Below, piece by piece: positions 17,306 through 25,604 of a stretch of 64,000 bases of DNA. The stretch is from AP-15 sp963777435 (GTDB taxonomy: Bacteria > Pseudomonadota > Alphaproteobacteria > ATCC43930 > CGMCC-115725), in the NCBI GenBank assembly GCA_963777435.1, contig CAVZQT010000002.1, positions 434,001 through 498,000 on the forward strand, written 5' to 3'. Every line of letters begins with the position of its first letter. Within the stretch, counting starts at the first letter, position 1. The position numbers and the translations under genes were made by a program. A model generated the notes under the pieces. That model worked only from the letters and a program-made list of their open reading frames with translations, made no database searches and had not been told where the DNA came from.

Positions 17306-18979
17306 TTACTCCCCCCGGCCGACCCACTGACCGTAGACCGGGTACTGGCAGCAGATGAACTCGATATAGGCCGGGCGACCCGACGTATTGATTTCGAGCG
17401 CCCGCCGCAGGGCCGGGATGATTTCGGCCGGCTCGCTGACCCGCTCGGTGTGGAAGCCGAGGGCGCCTATCACCTTCGACATGTCCACATCGTCGGGCCC
17501 CAGCACCTGATGCGTGAAGGGATCGTGTCCGGGCCCCCAGAAGCCGGGTCCATAACCCGCAAAGCCGCCATTGCTGATGTGCACGACGGTGATCCCGAGT
17601 TTCTCGCGCAGCAGAACCTCGAGATTGCCGAGCATGTAGCCAAGGCCCGCCTCGCCGGTCACCGCCACCGATGCCCTCTCCGGAAACGCCTTCTTGGCGG
17701 CAATGGCGGCCGCCAGGCTGAAGCCGAGCGTGGAGACGTTGCCCCAGCCGAGGAAGCCGCGCGGGATCAGCGTGTCGAAGACGGTGCTCAGCTGGTCGCG
17801 CGTGTTGCCGGATTCGTGCGTCACGAACGAATTCTTCAGATCCAGCACCTCCATCAGATCGCCGTACACCCGATAGGGGTTGATCGGTTTCTCGTCGGAA
17901 TTCATGACCTGGCGATATCTGGCGAGCCCCTGGTCGCGCGCCGCCTTCACTTCCGCCGCAACATCGCCCGCCGCCCGTCGGGCATCGGAGGTGCGGCCGG
18001 ACACTTCCTGATGGAGCGCCTGCAAGGTCAGGCGCGCGTCGCCGATCACCGCGTGCGCCGTCGGATACATCTTGTTGATGTGCAGTTCGTCGACGTTGCA
18101 GTGGATGATCGTCTTCGCCGCCGCATCGGGAATGGCGTGGCTGAAGCGGCCAGGCGACAGGCTCGTGCCTACGGCGAGGATGAGGTCGCTTTTGTTCAGA
18201 TAGTGTGCCACCTGATCGCCGCGCACACCGACAAACAGCGGATGGTCCTCCGGGAATGCCCCTTTGGCCTTGAGGGTCGTGATCACCGGCGCATTTACGA
18301 GCTCCGCCAGCGCCTTCAAATCTTCCGAGGCGCCGGCGTAGATGACCCCCTCGCCGGCGTAGATCAACGGGTTGCGGGCTCGGAGGAGCTGGTCAACTGC
18401 AGCGCGCACATCCGCCGGGTCGGGCGCCGATTTCCAGCCCTTCACGGGACGGTAGGGGTCGGCGGTCTCGTCGTATGTGGCCGTGGCATTGGGAATAGCC
18501 AGGATCACGGGGCCTGGTCTGCCGCTGCGCAGCATGGTAAAGGCGCGGCGCATCAGCTCAGGCGTACGCTCGGGCTTGTCGAGATAGCCGAACCACTTCG
18601 ACACGGTCTTCATCGCCGATGCGACATCGTACTGGCTGTTGCCCGAGCTGCCGGCCGGCACGCCATCGGTGATGCACAGAACGGGCGAACCATCCTCATA
18701 AGCCTGCGCCATCCCGGCGTAGGCGTACTGCATGCCGGCGGCATTGACGCCCCCTTGGAACGTGCACACCCCGATCCGTGAGCCCCCCTGGGAGCCCGCG
18801 CTGATGCGCGAGAACGCGTCCGCGACCGCGACGGCGTAGCGGTCGTCGCGCATCATCAGCATCGGCACCCCTTCCCGTCCGAGCGCGTTGTTGACCCGGC
18901 AGACGGGGAAGGTCGAAACCCAACCCACACCCTCCTGCTTCAGAATGCGGGCAATGCCGGTCGCGACATCGATCGTCAT
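17306..18979 (-). CDS. Thiamine-diphosphate-dependent enzyme (acetolactate synthase-like), atypical motifs
   Basis: The three-domain layout of ThDP enzymes is clear: an N-terminal PYR domain (ARILKQEGVGWVSTFP), a central domain (LLRARNPLIYAGEGVIYAGA), and a C-terminal PP domain. The start is 18979 (MTIDVATG), with AGGAG upstream; 557 aa is normal. Two hallmarks deviate. The catalytic PYR-domain Glu region, normally RHEQ, reads RDDR (Asp46 in place of Glu). The metal/ThDP motif GDG...NN reads GEA...NGG (TGEAGLGYML to SNGGFAG). It may be a divergent lyase, decarboxylase or ligase of 2-oxo acids or acyl-CoAs. It stands upstream of the DUF35 gene and divergent from the monooxygenase. Confidence 0.85.
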   Translation of the reverse strand: MTIDVATGIARILKQEGVGWVSTFPVCRVNNALGREGVPMLMMRDDRYAVAVADAFSRISAGSQGGSRIGVCTFQGGVNAAGMQYAYAGMAQAYEDGSPVLCITDGVPAGSSGNSQYDVASAMKTVSKWFGYLDKPERTPELMRRAFTMLRSGRPGPVILAIPNATATYDETADPYRPVKGWKSAPDPADVRAAVDQLLRARNPLIYAGEGVIYAGASEDLKALAELVNAPVITTLKAKGAFPEDHPLFVGVRGDQVAHYLNKSDLILAVGTSLSPGRFSHAIPDAAAKTIIHCNVDELHINKMYPTAHAVIGDARLTLQALHQEVSGRTSDARRAAGDVAAEVKAARDQGLARYRQVMNSDEKPINPYRVYGDLMEVLDLKNSFVTHESGNTRDQLSTVFDTLIPRGFLGWGNVSTLGFSLAAAIAAKKAFPERASVAVTGEAGLGYMLGNLEVLLREKLGITVVHISNGGFAGYGPGFWGPGHDPFTHQVLGPDDVDMSKVIGALGFHTERVSEPAEIIPALRRALEINTSGRPAYIEFICCQYPVYGQWVGRGE

Positions 18980-19461
18980 GGATGTGGTCTCCTCTGCATG
19001 GAGCCGAGCCGTCAGCCTCGGTGTGGGCGCACTGAAGCCTACAAGCATACGATGCTCAACCGCGTGCCGTTTTCCCAACTGCCGCAGCGGTGTGATCGGC
19101 CGCGCAATCGCGGGCAATCCGGAGAATGACGGGCGCGTGTCGCCCTGGCAAGAGGCGGTCGGGCGTCAGATCATGCGGGACTCTATAAAAGAATGGCTGC
19201 GCGAGCGGCTTCCTCGCTACTTTCGATGGTCCGGCTCGCGTGGTGCGCCGTGCCACGGCGATCGCCGGTGTGGTGCATTCCGCTCGCTGTGGATCGTCAC
19301 CGAGCATAGCGGGCATTGGGCCGCGGCGGCGCGGTCGAGCTTTGCCGATCGAGCAGATTATGTTGGCCGATGTCTCGGGGCCGGTATGATGGCTTGGTCC
19401 GGCATGACCCGATCATCGAAGGGTTAAGCCGGCTTGGACTTGAAATTATTCTTGGTGAGGC
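18980..19461. other. Divergent intergenic region, no gene seen
   Basis: These 482 bases separate the start of the ThDP enzyme (minus) from the start of the monooxygenase (plus), and should hold both promoters. Open frames here are composition artefacts. I see no convincing -35/-10 pair, operator or RNA gene. Confidence 0.4.
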
Positions 19462-20913
19462 GTGATGGCGGATCGAGAGTTTCGGGTGGCCGTCGGCGGC
19501 GCCGGTGTCGCGGGATTGTTCATGGCCGATACGTTGAAAAAAGCCGGCATCGACTTCACCGTCTATGAAAAGGCCGGCGAGGTCGGTGGGACTTGGCGCG
19601 ACAACACTTTTCCAGGCCTCTTTGTCGACGTCCTGTCGCGGCAATACGAGTTTCCGTTCCAGCCTAACTACAACTGGTCGCGCAAATACGCGCCGGCCGA
19701 CGAGATCTGGGCCTATATCAAGAAAGTCGCCCGCGATCGCGGCCTCACCAAATTCATTCGCTTCAACGAGGAGATCGTTGCGGCTCAGTTTATCGATGGT
19801 CACTGGCATATCGAAACCGCCAGCGGCGCCATCGACGAGGCGGATGTTTTTGTCTGCGCCACCGGCTTTCTACACAAGCCGCTGCTGCCCGACATTCCGG
19901 GGCGCGACAGTTTTACCGGCGCGTCATTCCATTCGGCGCGCTGGGACCACAGCGTTCCCTATCAGGGCAAGCGCTGGGGCGTCATCGGCAGCGGCGCCAG
20001 CGGTGTGCAAATCACCGAGGCCTTGGCCTGGGCAGGTTGCGATGTGACCCAGTTTATCCGCCGCGCGCAATGGGTCCATATCCGCGAGAACCCGTACTCG
20101 AGTTGGCGTGAGCGGCTCAAGCTGCGGCTGCCCGGCGGCTATGCCCGCGAGCAACGGCGGCTGTGGCAATTCATCAACGAGAACGACCGCTGGCGTCTCG
20201 AGCCCGGACCGCAGCGCGAGGCGATGGAGCGCGAGTATCGCTCCTATCTCGATTACATCAAAGACCCCGAGCTCAAAGAAAAGCTCACACCCGACTATAA
20301 TCTCGGCTGCACTCGCATTCCCAAGTCGGACAAGAATTATTATCAGGCGGTGCAGTTGCCGAACGCGCATATCGTCAAGGGGCACATCGATCATATCGAA
20401 CCGGGCGGCGTCATCATGGCAGACGGCGCGCGTGTCGAACTCGACGTCTTGGTCTACGCCACCGGTTTTGATCCGCACGCCTATATGCGCCCGATGAATG
20501 TGACCGGCCTCAATGGCGTCACGATCGACGAAGCGTGGCGCGAAAAGATTTATTCCTATGGCGGTATCGCGCTGCCGGGATTTCCCAATTTATTCATGCT
20601 CTATGGGCCGTTCGCTCCGGTCAACAATGTGCCGGTGCCGTTGGGCCTCGACCAGGAGATCGCGTGCATCATGCGGCTGATCGCCGAGGCCCGCGCCCGC
20701 AATGCCGCGGTGGCCCCGACCGTCGCCGCGACCGAGAAATTCCTCGCCCGTCTCGGCACCGCCTTTCCCGGCACGGTTTGGGTCGGCGGCTGCAAAAACT
20801 GGTACACCAGCCGGCAACCCACCCCGGTGCTGTGGCCGTTGCCGCAGAGCGAGCACCAGGTGTTCTTCGAACGGGTGCCAGCCGAGGATTTCGATTTCAT
20901 CCCGATCCGATAG
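19462..20913 (+). CDS. Flavin-containing monooxygenase, Baeyer-Villiger type
   Basis: An FAD- and NADPH-dependent enzyme that inserts oxygen next to a ketone, or oxidises a heteroatom. The FAD Rossmann motif is GAGVAG (residues 12-17). The NADPH motif is GSGASG (175-180). Between them lies the BVMO fingerprint F150-TGASFH156-SARW160-DH, matching FxGxxxHxxxW(D). ATG-type motifs (VCATGF, VYATGFDPH) are present. Length 483 aa is normal. GTGAGG stands just ahead of the ATG. It is divergent from the ThDP gene and convergent with the amidohydrolase. With the thiolase, CoA-transferase and acyl-CoA synthetase nearby, a role in opening a cyclic or carbonyl compound is likely but inferred. Confidence 0.92.
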   Translation: MMADREFRVAVGGAGVAGLFMADTLKKAGIDFTVYEKAGEVGGTWRDNTFPGLFVDVLSRQYEFPFQPNYNWSRKYAPADEIWAYIKKVARDRGLTKFIRFNEEIVAAQFIDGHWHIETASGAIDEADVFVCATGFLHKPLLPDIPGRDSFTGASFHSARWDHSVPYQGKRWGVIGSGASGVQITEALAWAGCDVTQFIRRAQWVHIRENPYSSWRERLKLRLPGGYAREQRRLWQFINENDRWRLEPGPQREAMEREYRSYLDYIKDPELKEKLTPDYNLGCTRIPKSDKNYYQAVQLPNAHIVKGHIDHIEPGGVIMADGARVELDVLVYATGFDPHAYMRPMNVTGLNGVTIDEAWREKIYSYGGIALPGFPNLFMLYGPFAPVNNVPVPLGLDQEIACIMRLIAEARARNAAVAPTVAATEKFLARLGTAFPGTVWVGGCKNWYTSRQPTPVLWPLPQSEHQVFFERVPAEDFDFIPIR

Positions 20914-20952
20914 AGAGTTCAGAAGATCGGGCTCAGTAACCCCAGGAGAACA

Positions 20953-20974
20953 GCGCCCCACCTCGATAGGGCGC
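20953..20974. terminator. Possible bidirectional terminator hairpin
   Basis: A hairpin GCGCCC/GGGCGC with a ten-base loop sits in the 80-bp gap between two convergent genes. There is no T-run, so the call rests on position and symmetry. Confidence 0.3.
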
Positions 20975-20994
20975 CGCTCCACTCGGGCCCGAGA

Positions 20995-22473
20995 TTACTC
21001 GGCGGCGATCCCGGTCGGGGTCTGCGCGGCGGCTGCCGCGAGCACGGCGGCGGCCTCCTTGGCAACGCGCGTGCCCTCGAAAAAGCGCGGGTTCTGCGTG
21101 CCCCACAGCCGCACCGCGTTGACAAAGGTAAAGTCGCGGAAATTATCGGGGGTGATGTGGCCGTCCTCGACCAGCTCATACGCTTCGGGCAATGGGTGGC
21201 GCATATCGATCACGTCGAAATGCCCGATATCCGAGCTGAAAATCGCGTTCAGCTTTGACCCGAACGGGTTGCTGCGGCCAAACGCGGTCGCGTTCATGCG
21301 GTCGTCGGCCTCGCAGCCGAAGTAATACGGCTTGGCGTAGAGATCGACCCAATCTTCCTTGCGGCTGATCTTGCAGGCCGAGAAATCGTCGATGTTCTCG
21401 ATATTGCCGGTCAGATAGGCCTGCTCGGGATCGGGCAATCCGCCACGCTCGCGCAACGCCGCGGCGATATCGTCATAGCCGTATTTTTCGACCAGGTTCA
21501 TCAATTTGGCGCGGTCGAGCTTGTCCGGGTGCATCCGCTCCAACGCCTTGGCGCTGCGCCGCTCCCAATGCTCGATCAGATCGCCAAACAATTGGCTGGC
21601 CCAGCCGACACCGCCTTCGAGAAAGGCGAACCGCAAATCCGGAAAGCGCCGGGTGACGCCGCCCAGGAAGATCGCCTTGGCGGTCGCGTGCCCGGCGGCG
21701 GCAAAGTGGCCGATATGGTTGTAGGTGAAATTGGTTGGCGACAGCCGCAGGCCCTGGTTGCTCGACGCGCTGTGAAAGGTGGGTGCTATGCCCAATTCGA
21801 CGCATTTCTTCCACACCGGGTCATAGTCGTACTCGCTGTCGATACCGAGCGCGTCGTACCACACCGCAAACCGCGCGGTGTCGGGGTCGTTGGCGGCGGC
21901 TGCCGGCACCTTGCGCGCCATGTTGCTGCCGAACATCCCGACCTTGGAGCCCAATTGCTTGGTGACGAATTCGAGCTCGGCGATGGCTTCGTCGGGGGTG
22001 TGCATCGGGATGATCGCCGCCGGCGTCAACCGGTCGCCGAGACCGCTGAAATAATCGGCCGAGACGATGTTGTAGGCGCGGATCACCGCGCGGCGGGTGG
22101 CGTCGTCCTGAATCCGCGGAAACCGCAGCCCGGCGGTCGGGTAGACGATGACAAAGTCGAGACCCAGCTCGTCGAGGCGGTCGTACAGCAGGCGCGGCAT
22201 CATCGCGGTGGCGCGGTCGAGCGTGTTCTCCGCCTGCCGGCTCCAAAACGCCGACTGGCCGATGCGTTTGTGCTGGCGCTCGGCGACCGTCATCGACAGC
22301 GCGTCGCGGGTTGTTCCCATCGCCTTCAGAAACCCGTCCGCGGCGAGATCGCCGCCGACCTTGCGCATCTTGTCGCTGAACACCGGATCGTACTCGACCC
22401 AGTGACCGTCGCCATCGACGATCGGATGGTCGATCTTTGATTTGACCTGTTCAGGCGTCAAGTGAGCGCTCAT
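20995..22473 (-). CDS. Amidohydrolase-family metal-dependent hydrolase/decarboxylase
   Basis: Amidohydrolase-2 (TIM-barrel) proteins cleave C-N or C-C bonds with one bound metal. The start is placed at 22473 (MSAHLTPEQ), with GGAGCAG upstream. The N-terminal metal region reads PIVDGDGHWVEYDP, a variant of the HxH motif. Later landmarks are TFHSASSNQG, FAFLEGGVGW and the C-terminal catalytic Asp region FSSDIGHFD. Length 492 aa places it among the larger ACMSD-like decarboxylase/hydrolase relatives. The substrate is unknown. It is convergent with the monooxygenase, a pairing that suggests a shared catabolic route. Confidence 0.88.
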   Translation of the reverse strand: MSAHLTPEQVKSKIDHPIVDGDGHWVEYDPVFSDKMRKVGGDLAADGFLKAMGTTRDALSMTVAERQHKRIGQSAFWSRQAENTLDRATAMMPRLLYDRLDELGLDFVIVYPTAGLRFPRIQDDATRRAVIRAYNIVSADYFSGLGDRLTPAAIIPMHTPDEAIAELEFVTKQLGSKVGMFGSNMARKVPAAAANDPDTARFAVWYDALGIDSEYDYDPVWKKCVELGIAPTFHSASSNQGLRLSPTNFTYNHIGHFAAAGHATAKAIFLGGVTRRFPDLRFAFLEGGVGWASQLFGDLIEHWERRSAKALERMHPDKLDRAKLMNLVEKYGYDDIAAALRERGGLPDPEQAYLTGNIENIDDFSACKISRKEDWVDLYAKPYYFGCEADDRMNATAFGRSNPFGSKLNAIFSSDIGHFDVIDMRHPLPEAYELVEDGHITPDNFRDFTFVNAVRLWGTQNPRFFEGTRVAKEAAAVLAAAAAQTPTGIAAE

Positions 22474-22697
22474 GATCTGCTCCGGGAAGTTTCGCTGCTT
22501 TAGCGCAACTATCCTGAGCCCGCCTGTCATGAGCGCCAACCATGATTTGCCCCAGAGGCCTGCACTCCATGCATGGACCCCCCGACAAAACCGCTCCACC
22601 CCCCTCGGCCGCTACAACCGGCAGCGCGGTCGGGTCTTGAAAGTGCCGCTTTCTCGGTGCATCCCTACCAGCCTCTTGGACCGATGAGATAGTACCC

Positions 22698-23168
22698 ATG
22701 TTGCTGTCGAACTCGCAGGCGGGTCGGCCCGCGATCGTGGCGGGACTGGCCACCGCGCTACTGCTGAGCGCGGCGTCGGGGTCATGGGCCGCGCTGACCG
22801 AGGGCCGCCCGATGCCTTCAGCCGCACCGCGCCCGGTGATGCTGGCGCAGGCCCCAGCACCCCCCGCGCCCAATCTCGAGGCCAACATCGCCCAACTTCA
22901 CCAGCAGCTGCAGATCACGCCCGCACAAGAGCCGCAATTTCAGGCGCTCGCCAATATCATGCGGCAGAATGCGCAAACGATGTCGGGTGCGGCACCGCCG
23001 GCAAACGCAAATGCGGTCGAGGGCCTGCGGCTTGCGATCCATTATGGCCAGCAGGAAATCGACGGTATGAAGCGGATGCTGCCGGCGCTGCAGGCGCTTT
23101 ATGCCAGCATGTCGCCGACGCAAAGGCAAATCGCCGACACCGTCTTTCGCCAGGGCCCCGGCGAATAA
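22698..23168 (+). CDS. Spy/CpxP-like periplasmic protein
   Basis: A 156-aa exported protein. The N-terminal signal region (AIVAGLATALLLSAASGSWA) is followed by a Pro/Ala-rich linker (LAQAPAPPAPN). Helical segments follow with two LTxxQ-like motifs (QITPAQEPQF and MSPTQRQIAD), the mark of the Spy/CpxP family of periplasmic chaperones and stress sensors. The ATG at 22698 follows a purine-poor leader, so the start is not certain. It stands alone between the amidohydrolase (divergent) and the CoA-transferase fragment. A role in envelope stress is inferred from the family. Confidence 0.7.
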   Translation: MLLSNSQAGRPAIVAGLATALLLSAASGSWAALTEGRPMPSAAPRPVMLAQAPAPPAPNLEANIAQLHQQLQITPAQEPQFQALANIMRQNAQTMSGAAPPANANAVEGLRLAIHYGQQEIDGMKRMLPALQALYASMSPTQRQIADTVFRQGPGE

Positions 23169-23253
23169 TCGCGACATCGGCCAGCTTCGGTTATTCTGCC
23201 ATATTCGTGGCTGCACCGAGAGAACTCGGCTGACGCCGACCCAAATCTCGCCT

Positions 23254-23710
23254 TTGCCGCTGAATGATTTCTTTGTAATCGATTTGACGGCGCACCGCGC
23301 CGGCCCGACAGCGGTGCGGCAGCTCGCCGATTGGGGCGCCGAAGTGCTCACGATCGAGCCCCCGGGCGAGCAGGTCGACGCAACCGGCAGCCGACGCGAC
23401 GGCCCCGACTTTCAGAACTTGCATCGCAACAAGCGGTCGATGACCTTGAACCTGAAGAGCAAGGAAGGCCTCGACATCTTCTTCAAGCTCGCGCGCGGCG
23501 CCGATGTCATCGTCGAGAATTACAAATCGGATGTGAAGCACCGGCTCGGGATCGACTACGAGGCGGTCAGAAAGGTCAACCCGCGCATAGTCTACGGCAG
23601 CATCTCCGGTTTTGGCCAGGACGGTCCCTATACCGGGCGGGCCGGCGTCGACCAGATCGCGCAGGGAATGGGCGGGCTGATGTCGATCACCGGCCATCCC
23701 GGTCAGGGTT
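23254..23710 (+). pseudogene. Family III CoA-transferase, 3'-truncated
   Basis: The N-terminal part of a CaiB/BaiF-type formyl-CoA-transferase-fold enzyme: FFVIDLTAHRAGPTAVRQLA, LHRNKRSMTLNLKSKEG, DVIVENYKSDVKHRLG and YGSISGFGQDGPY. Catalytic Asp lies in AGVDQIAQGMGG. Homology stops after MSITGHPGQG near 23710, where a complete enzyme would continue for some 220 residues. No ATG is visible; a TTG at 23254 is a possible start. The 3' half was replaced or deleted before the next gene. Confidence 0.8.
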
Positions 23711-23809
23711 ACTCAAGGGCGTGGGGCAGACATTTCGCAGGAGATCCAGCGATGCGTTGCGCCGCGGCCGGTGATAGGCTCGGCCCGTTGCCTTCTCAAG
23801 GAGACGCGG

Positions 23810-24391
23810 ATGCCCGAGGCGGAAACCGGCAAAGCGGTGCGACTGCTCGACCTCCTGTTGGGATTTTTCGCTGATGATCAGCACTGGACCCGACATGCAT
23901 TTGATGACGGCGCTGGCCGGCATTGTCTGGTCGGCGCGGTCCGGCATCTGAGCGCACGCTATCGGCTCCCAGCGAGACCGGTGCTGTCGCTCCTCGAGGC
24001 GGCCCTGCCGGAGCGCCAGCTCGGGTTGATACGCTACAATGACGATCGCTGCCTCTCGGCCGCCGAATTGCGCTCGATCATCCTCAGAGCCCGCCATCTC
24101 GCCTTTGAGCACGCCCGGCACGAGCGCGCCGCCGATGAGCTGGAGCAGCGCCTCCTCGCCGAAATCGAGAAGCAACGCGCGGTGCGCGCGGTAAGCGGCG
24201 ACAAGCGGAAAATTCACCTTTTGGCGCTCGCCACGGCAGGTGCGCCGCCCGCCCACGGCGCCGGATCGAGGACCGAGTTCGTGCTGTCGGACGCGCTCAC
24301 CATGCCGTTCCGCGGTGGCGCCGCCCCGGTCGATGACACCGGCCGGACGCGGTTGCCGCGTTTCACGACACGGGCGCCGGGTCATCCCTGA
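23810..24391 (+). CDS. Hypothetical protein, DUF6197-like
   Basis: AAGGAG stands just upstream of the ATG at 23810. The first ~100 residues read LLDLLLGFFADDQHWTRHAF, then GRHCLVGAVRHL and RYNDDRCLSAAELRSIILRA. This is the W...G..CLVGA pattern of short DUF6197-like proteins of unknown function. The rest is charged and lacks known motifs. It begins about 100 bp after the point where the CoA-transferase breaks off, so it may have come with the event that truncated that gene. Confidence 0.6.
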   Translation: MPEAETGKAVRLLDLLLGFFADDQHWTRHAFDDGAGRHCLVGAVRHLSARYRLPARPVLSLLEAALPERQLGLIRYNDDRCLSAAELRSIILRARHLAFEHARHERAADELEQRLLAEIEKQRAVRAVSGDKRKIHLLALATAGAPPAHGAGSRTEFVLSDALTMPFRGGAAPVDDTGRTRLPRFTTRAPGHP

Positions 24392-24516
24392 TTTCCAACA
24401 AGGCCAGCGCCATTAGCGATGCGAGCGGCGAGACCCTTGCGCCAGGTTTCCCGAGAGAGAAGATTAAGCAGCGAAGCAAATAAAGTTGCGACCACACATC
24501 AAGGGGAGAGAGTGCC

Positions 24517-25335
24517 ATGGACCTCGGATTGCACGGCAAGCATGCGATCGTGACGGGCGGCAGCCGCGGCATTGGCAAAGCCATTGCGCGGGAATTGGCC
24601 CGCGAGGGGGTCGATGTGGCGATCGTGGCGCGGAACGAGGGGGATCTGGAGGCGACGGCCCGCGAGTTGGCTGCCGAGACCAATCGGCGCATCGTTCCTC
24701 TCGCAGCCGACGTCACCAGCCGGGAGCAGGTGGACCGCATGGTCGCCGAGGCGGCGCAGCAACTGGGCGGCCTGCACATCCTAGTCAACAGCGGGTCCGC
24801 GCCAGGGGGCTCGACGACCGCGACCGGCCCGATCGAAACGGTTGTCGACGAGGATTTGATCGAGGATTTCAACGTGAAATATGTCGGCGCGCTGCGCTGT
24901 TCCCGCGCCGTCATCCCGTTCATGAAAACGGCGGGCTGGGGCCGCATCATCAACATCAGCGGCGGCAATGCCCGCAACGCCGGCAACCTCAGCGGCGGGG
25001 CCCGGAATGCCGGCCTGGTGCACATGACAAAAACATTGGCCGTCCAACTGGGCCGTCATGGGATCACGGTCAATTGCATCCATCCCGGCACGACCCGCAC
25101 CGAGCGGACGCCGAGCCTGCTCGCCGCCCGCGCTACCCAGCTGGGCGTATCCCCGGAAGAGGCGGAGCGGCGGGACTTTGCTCCGGACTCTCCGCGCGGC
25201 AATGCCATCTGCCGTATGGTGGACGCTTCGGAGGTCGCGTTCGTCGTGGTCTTTCTGGCTTCGGAAAAGGCTTGGGCGGTCTCCGGCGAGCTCGTCGCGG
25301 CATCTGGTGGGGCCGGCCGGTCGGTATATTACTGA
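24517..25335 (+). CDS. SDR-family oxidoreductase lacking the YxxxK dyad
   Basis: The NAD(P)-binding Rossmann domain is typical: IVTGGSRGIGKAIA at residues 10-23, VARNEGDLEA, LAADVTS, and an NAG-equivalent reading NSGSAPGG. The active-site region aligns as INISGGNARNAGNLSGGARNAGLVH. The positions normally held by Tyr and Lys are Gly and Asn, so the classical proton-relay dyad is missing. Length 272 aa is normal. It either uses other residues or binds without catalysing. It may be cotranscribed with the DUF6197-like gene 125 bp upstream. Confidence 0.85.
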   Translation: MDLGLHGKHAIVTGGSRGIGKAIARELAREGVDVAIVARNEGDLEATARELAAETNRRIVPLAADVTSREQVDRMVAEAAQQLGGLHILVNSGSAPGGSTTATGPIETVVDEDLIEDFNVKYVGALRCSRAVIPFMKTAGWGRIINISGGNARNAGNLSGGARNAGLVHMTKTLAVQLGRHGITVNCIHPGTTRTERTPSLLAARATQLGVSPEEAERRDFAPDSPRGNAICRMVDASEVAFVVVFLASEKAWAVSGELVAASGGAGRSVYY

Positions 25336-25604
25336 GGCGTATTCATTCTAAGCGGCCGATCCGCCGCCCGTTGCCGCGGTGCCAGTGCCGTCGCTTGCCG
25401 CTGCGTTTCTCCGTTGGCACGCTGGTATTCATCACTACAGCCGGCGCGACCGGTGTAGGTGCTCAGCGCCGACCGGTATCTCTGTTGGTGCGCGCTGCTA
25501 GCTTGGCTGCTTTGGAGGCAAACGAAGTAACGGATAAAACAATGCCGGCCATAGCTTGCTTTATCCAGCAATAGCGAGACCTGCTCTGGCCGGCTCCCGG
25601 GAGC

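Noticed and set aside
17450..18781. 443-aa open frame on the plus strand
   Set aside because: Antisense to the ThDP enzyme, whose own frame has clear motifs and a ribosome-binding site.
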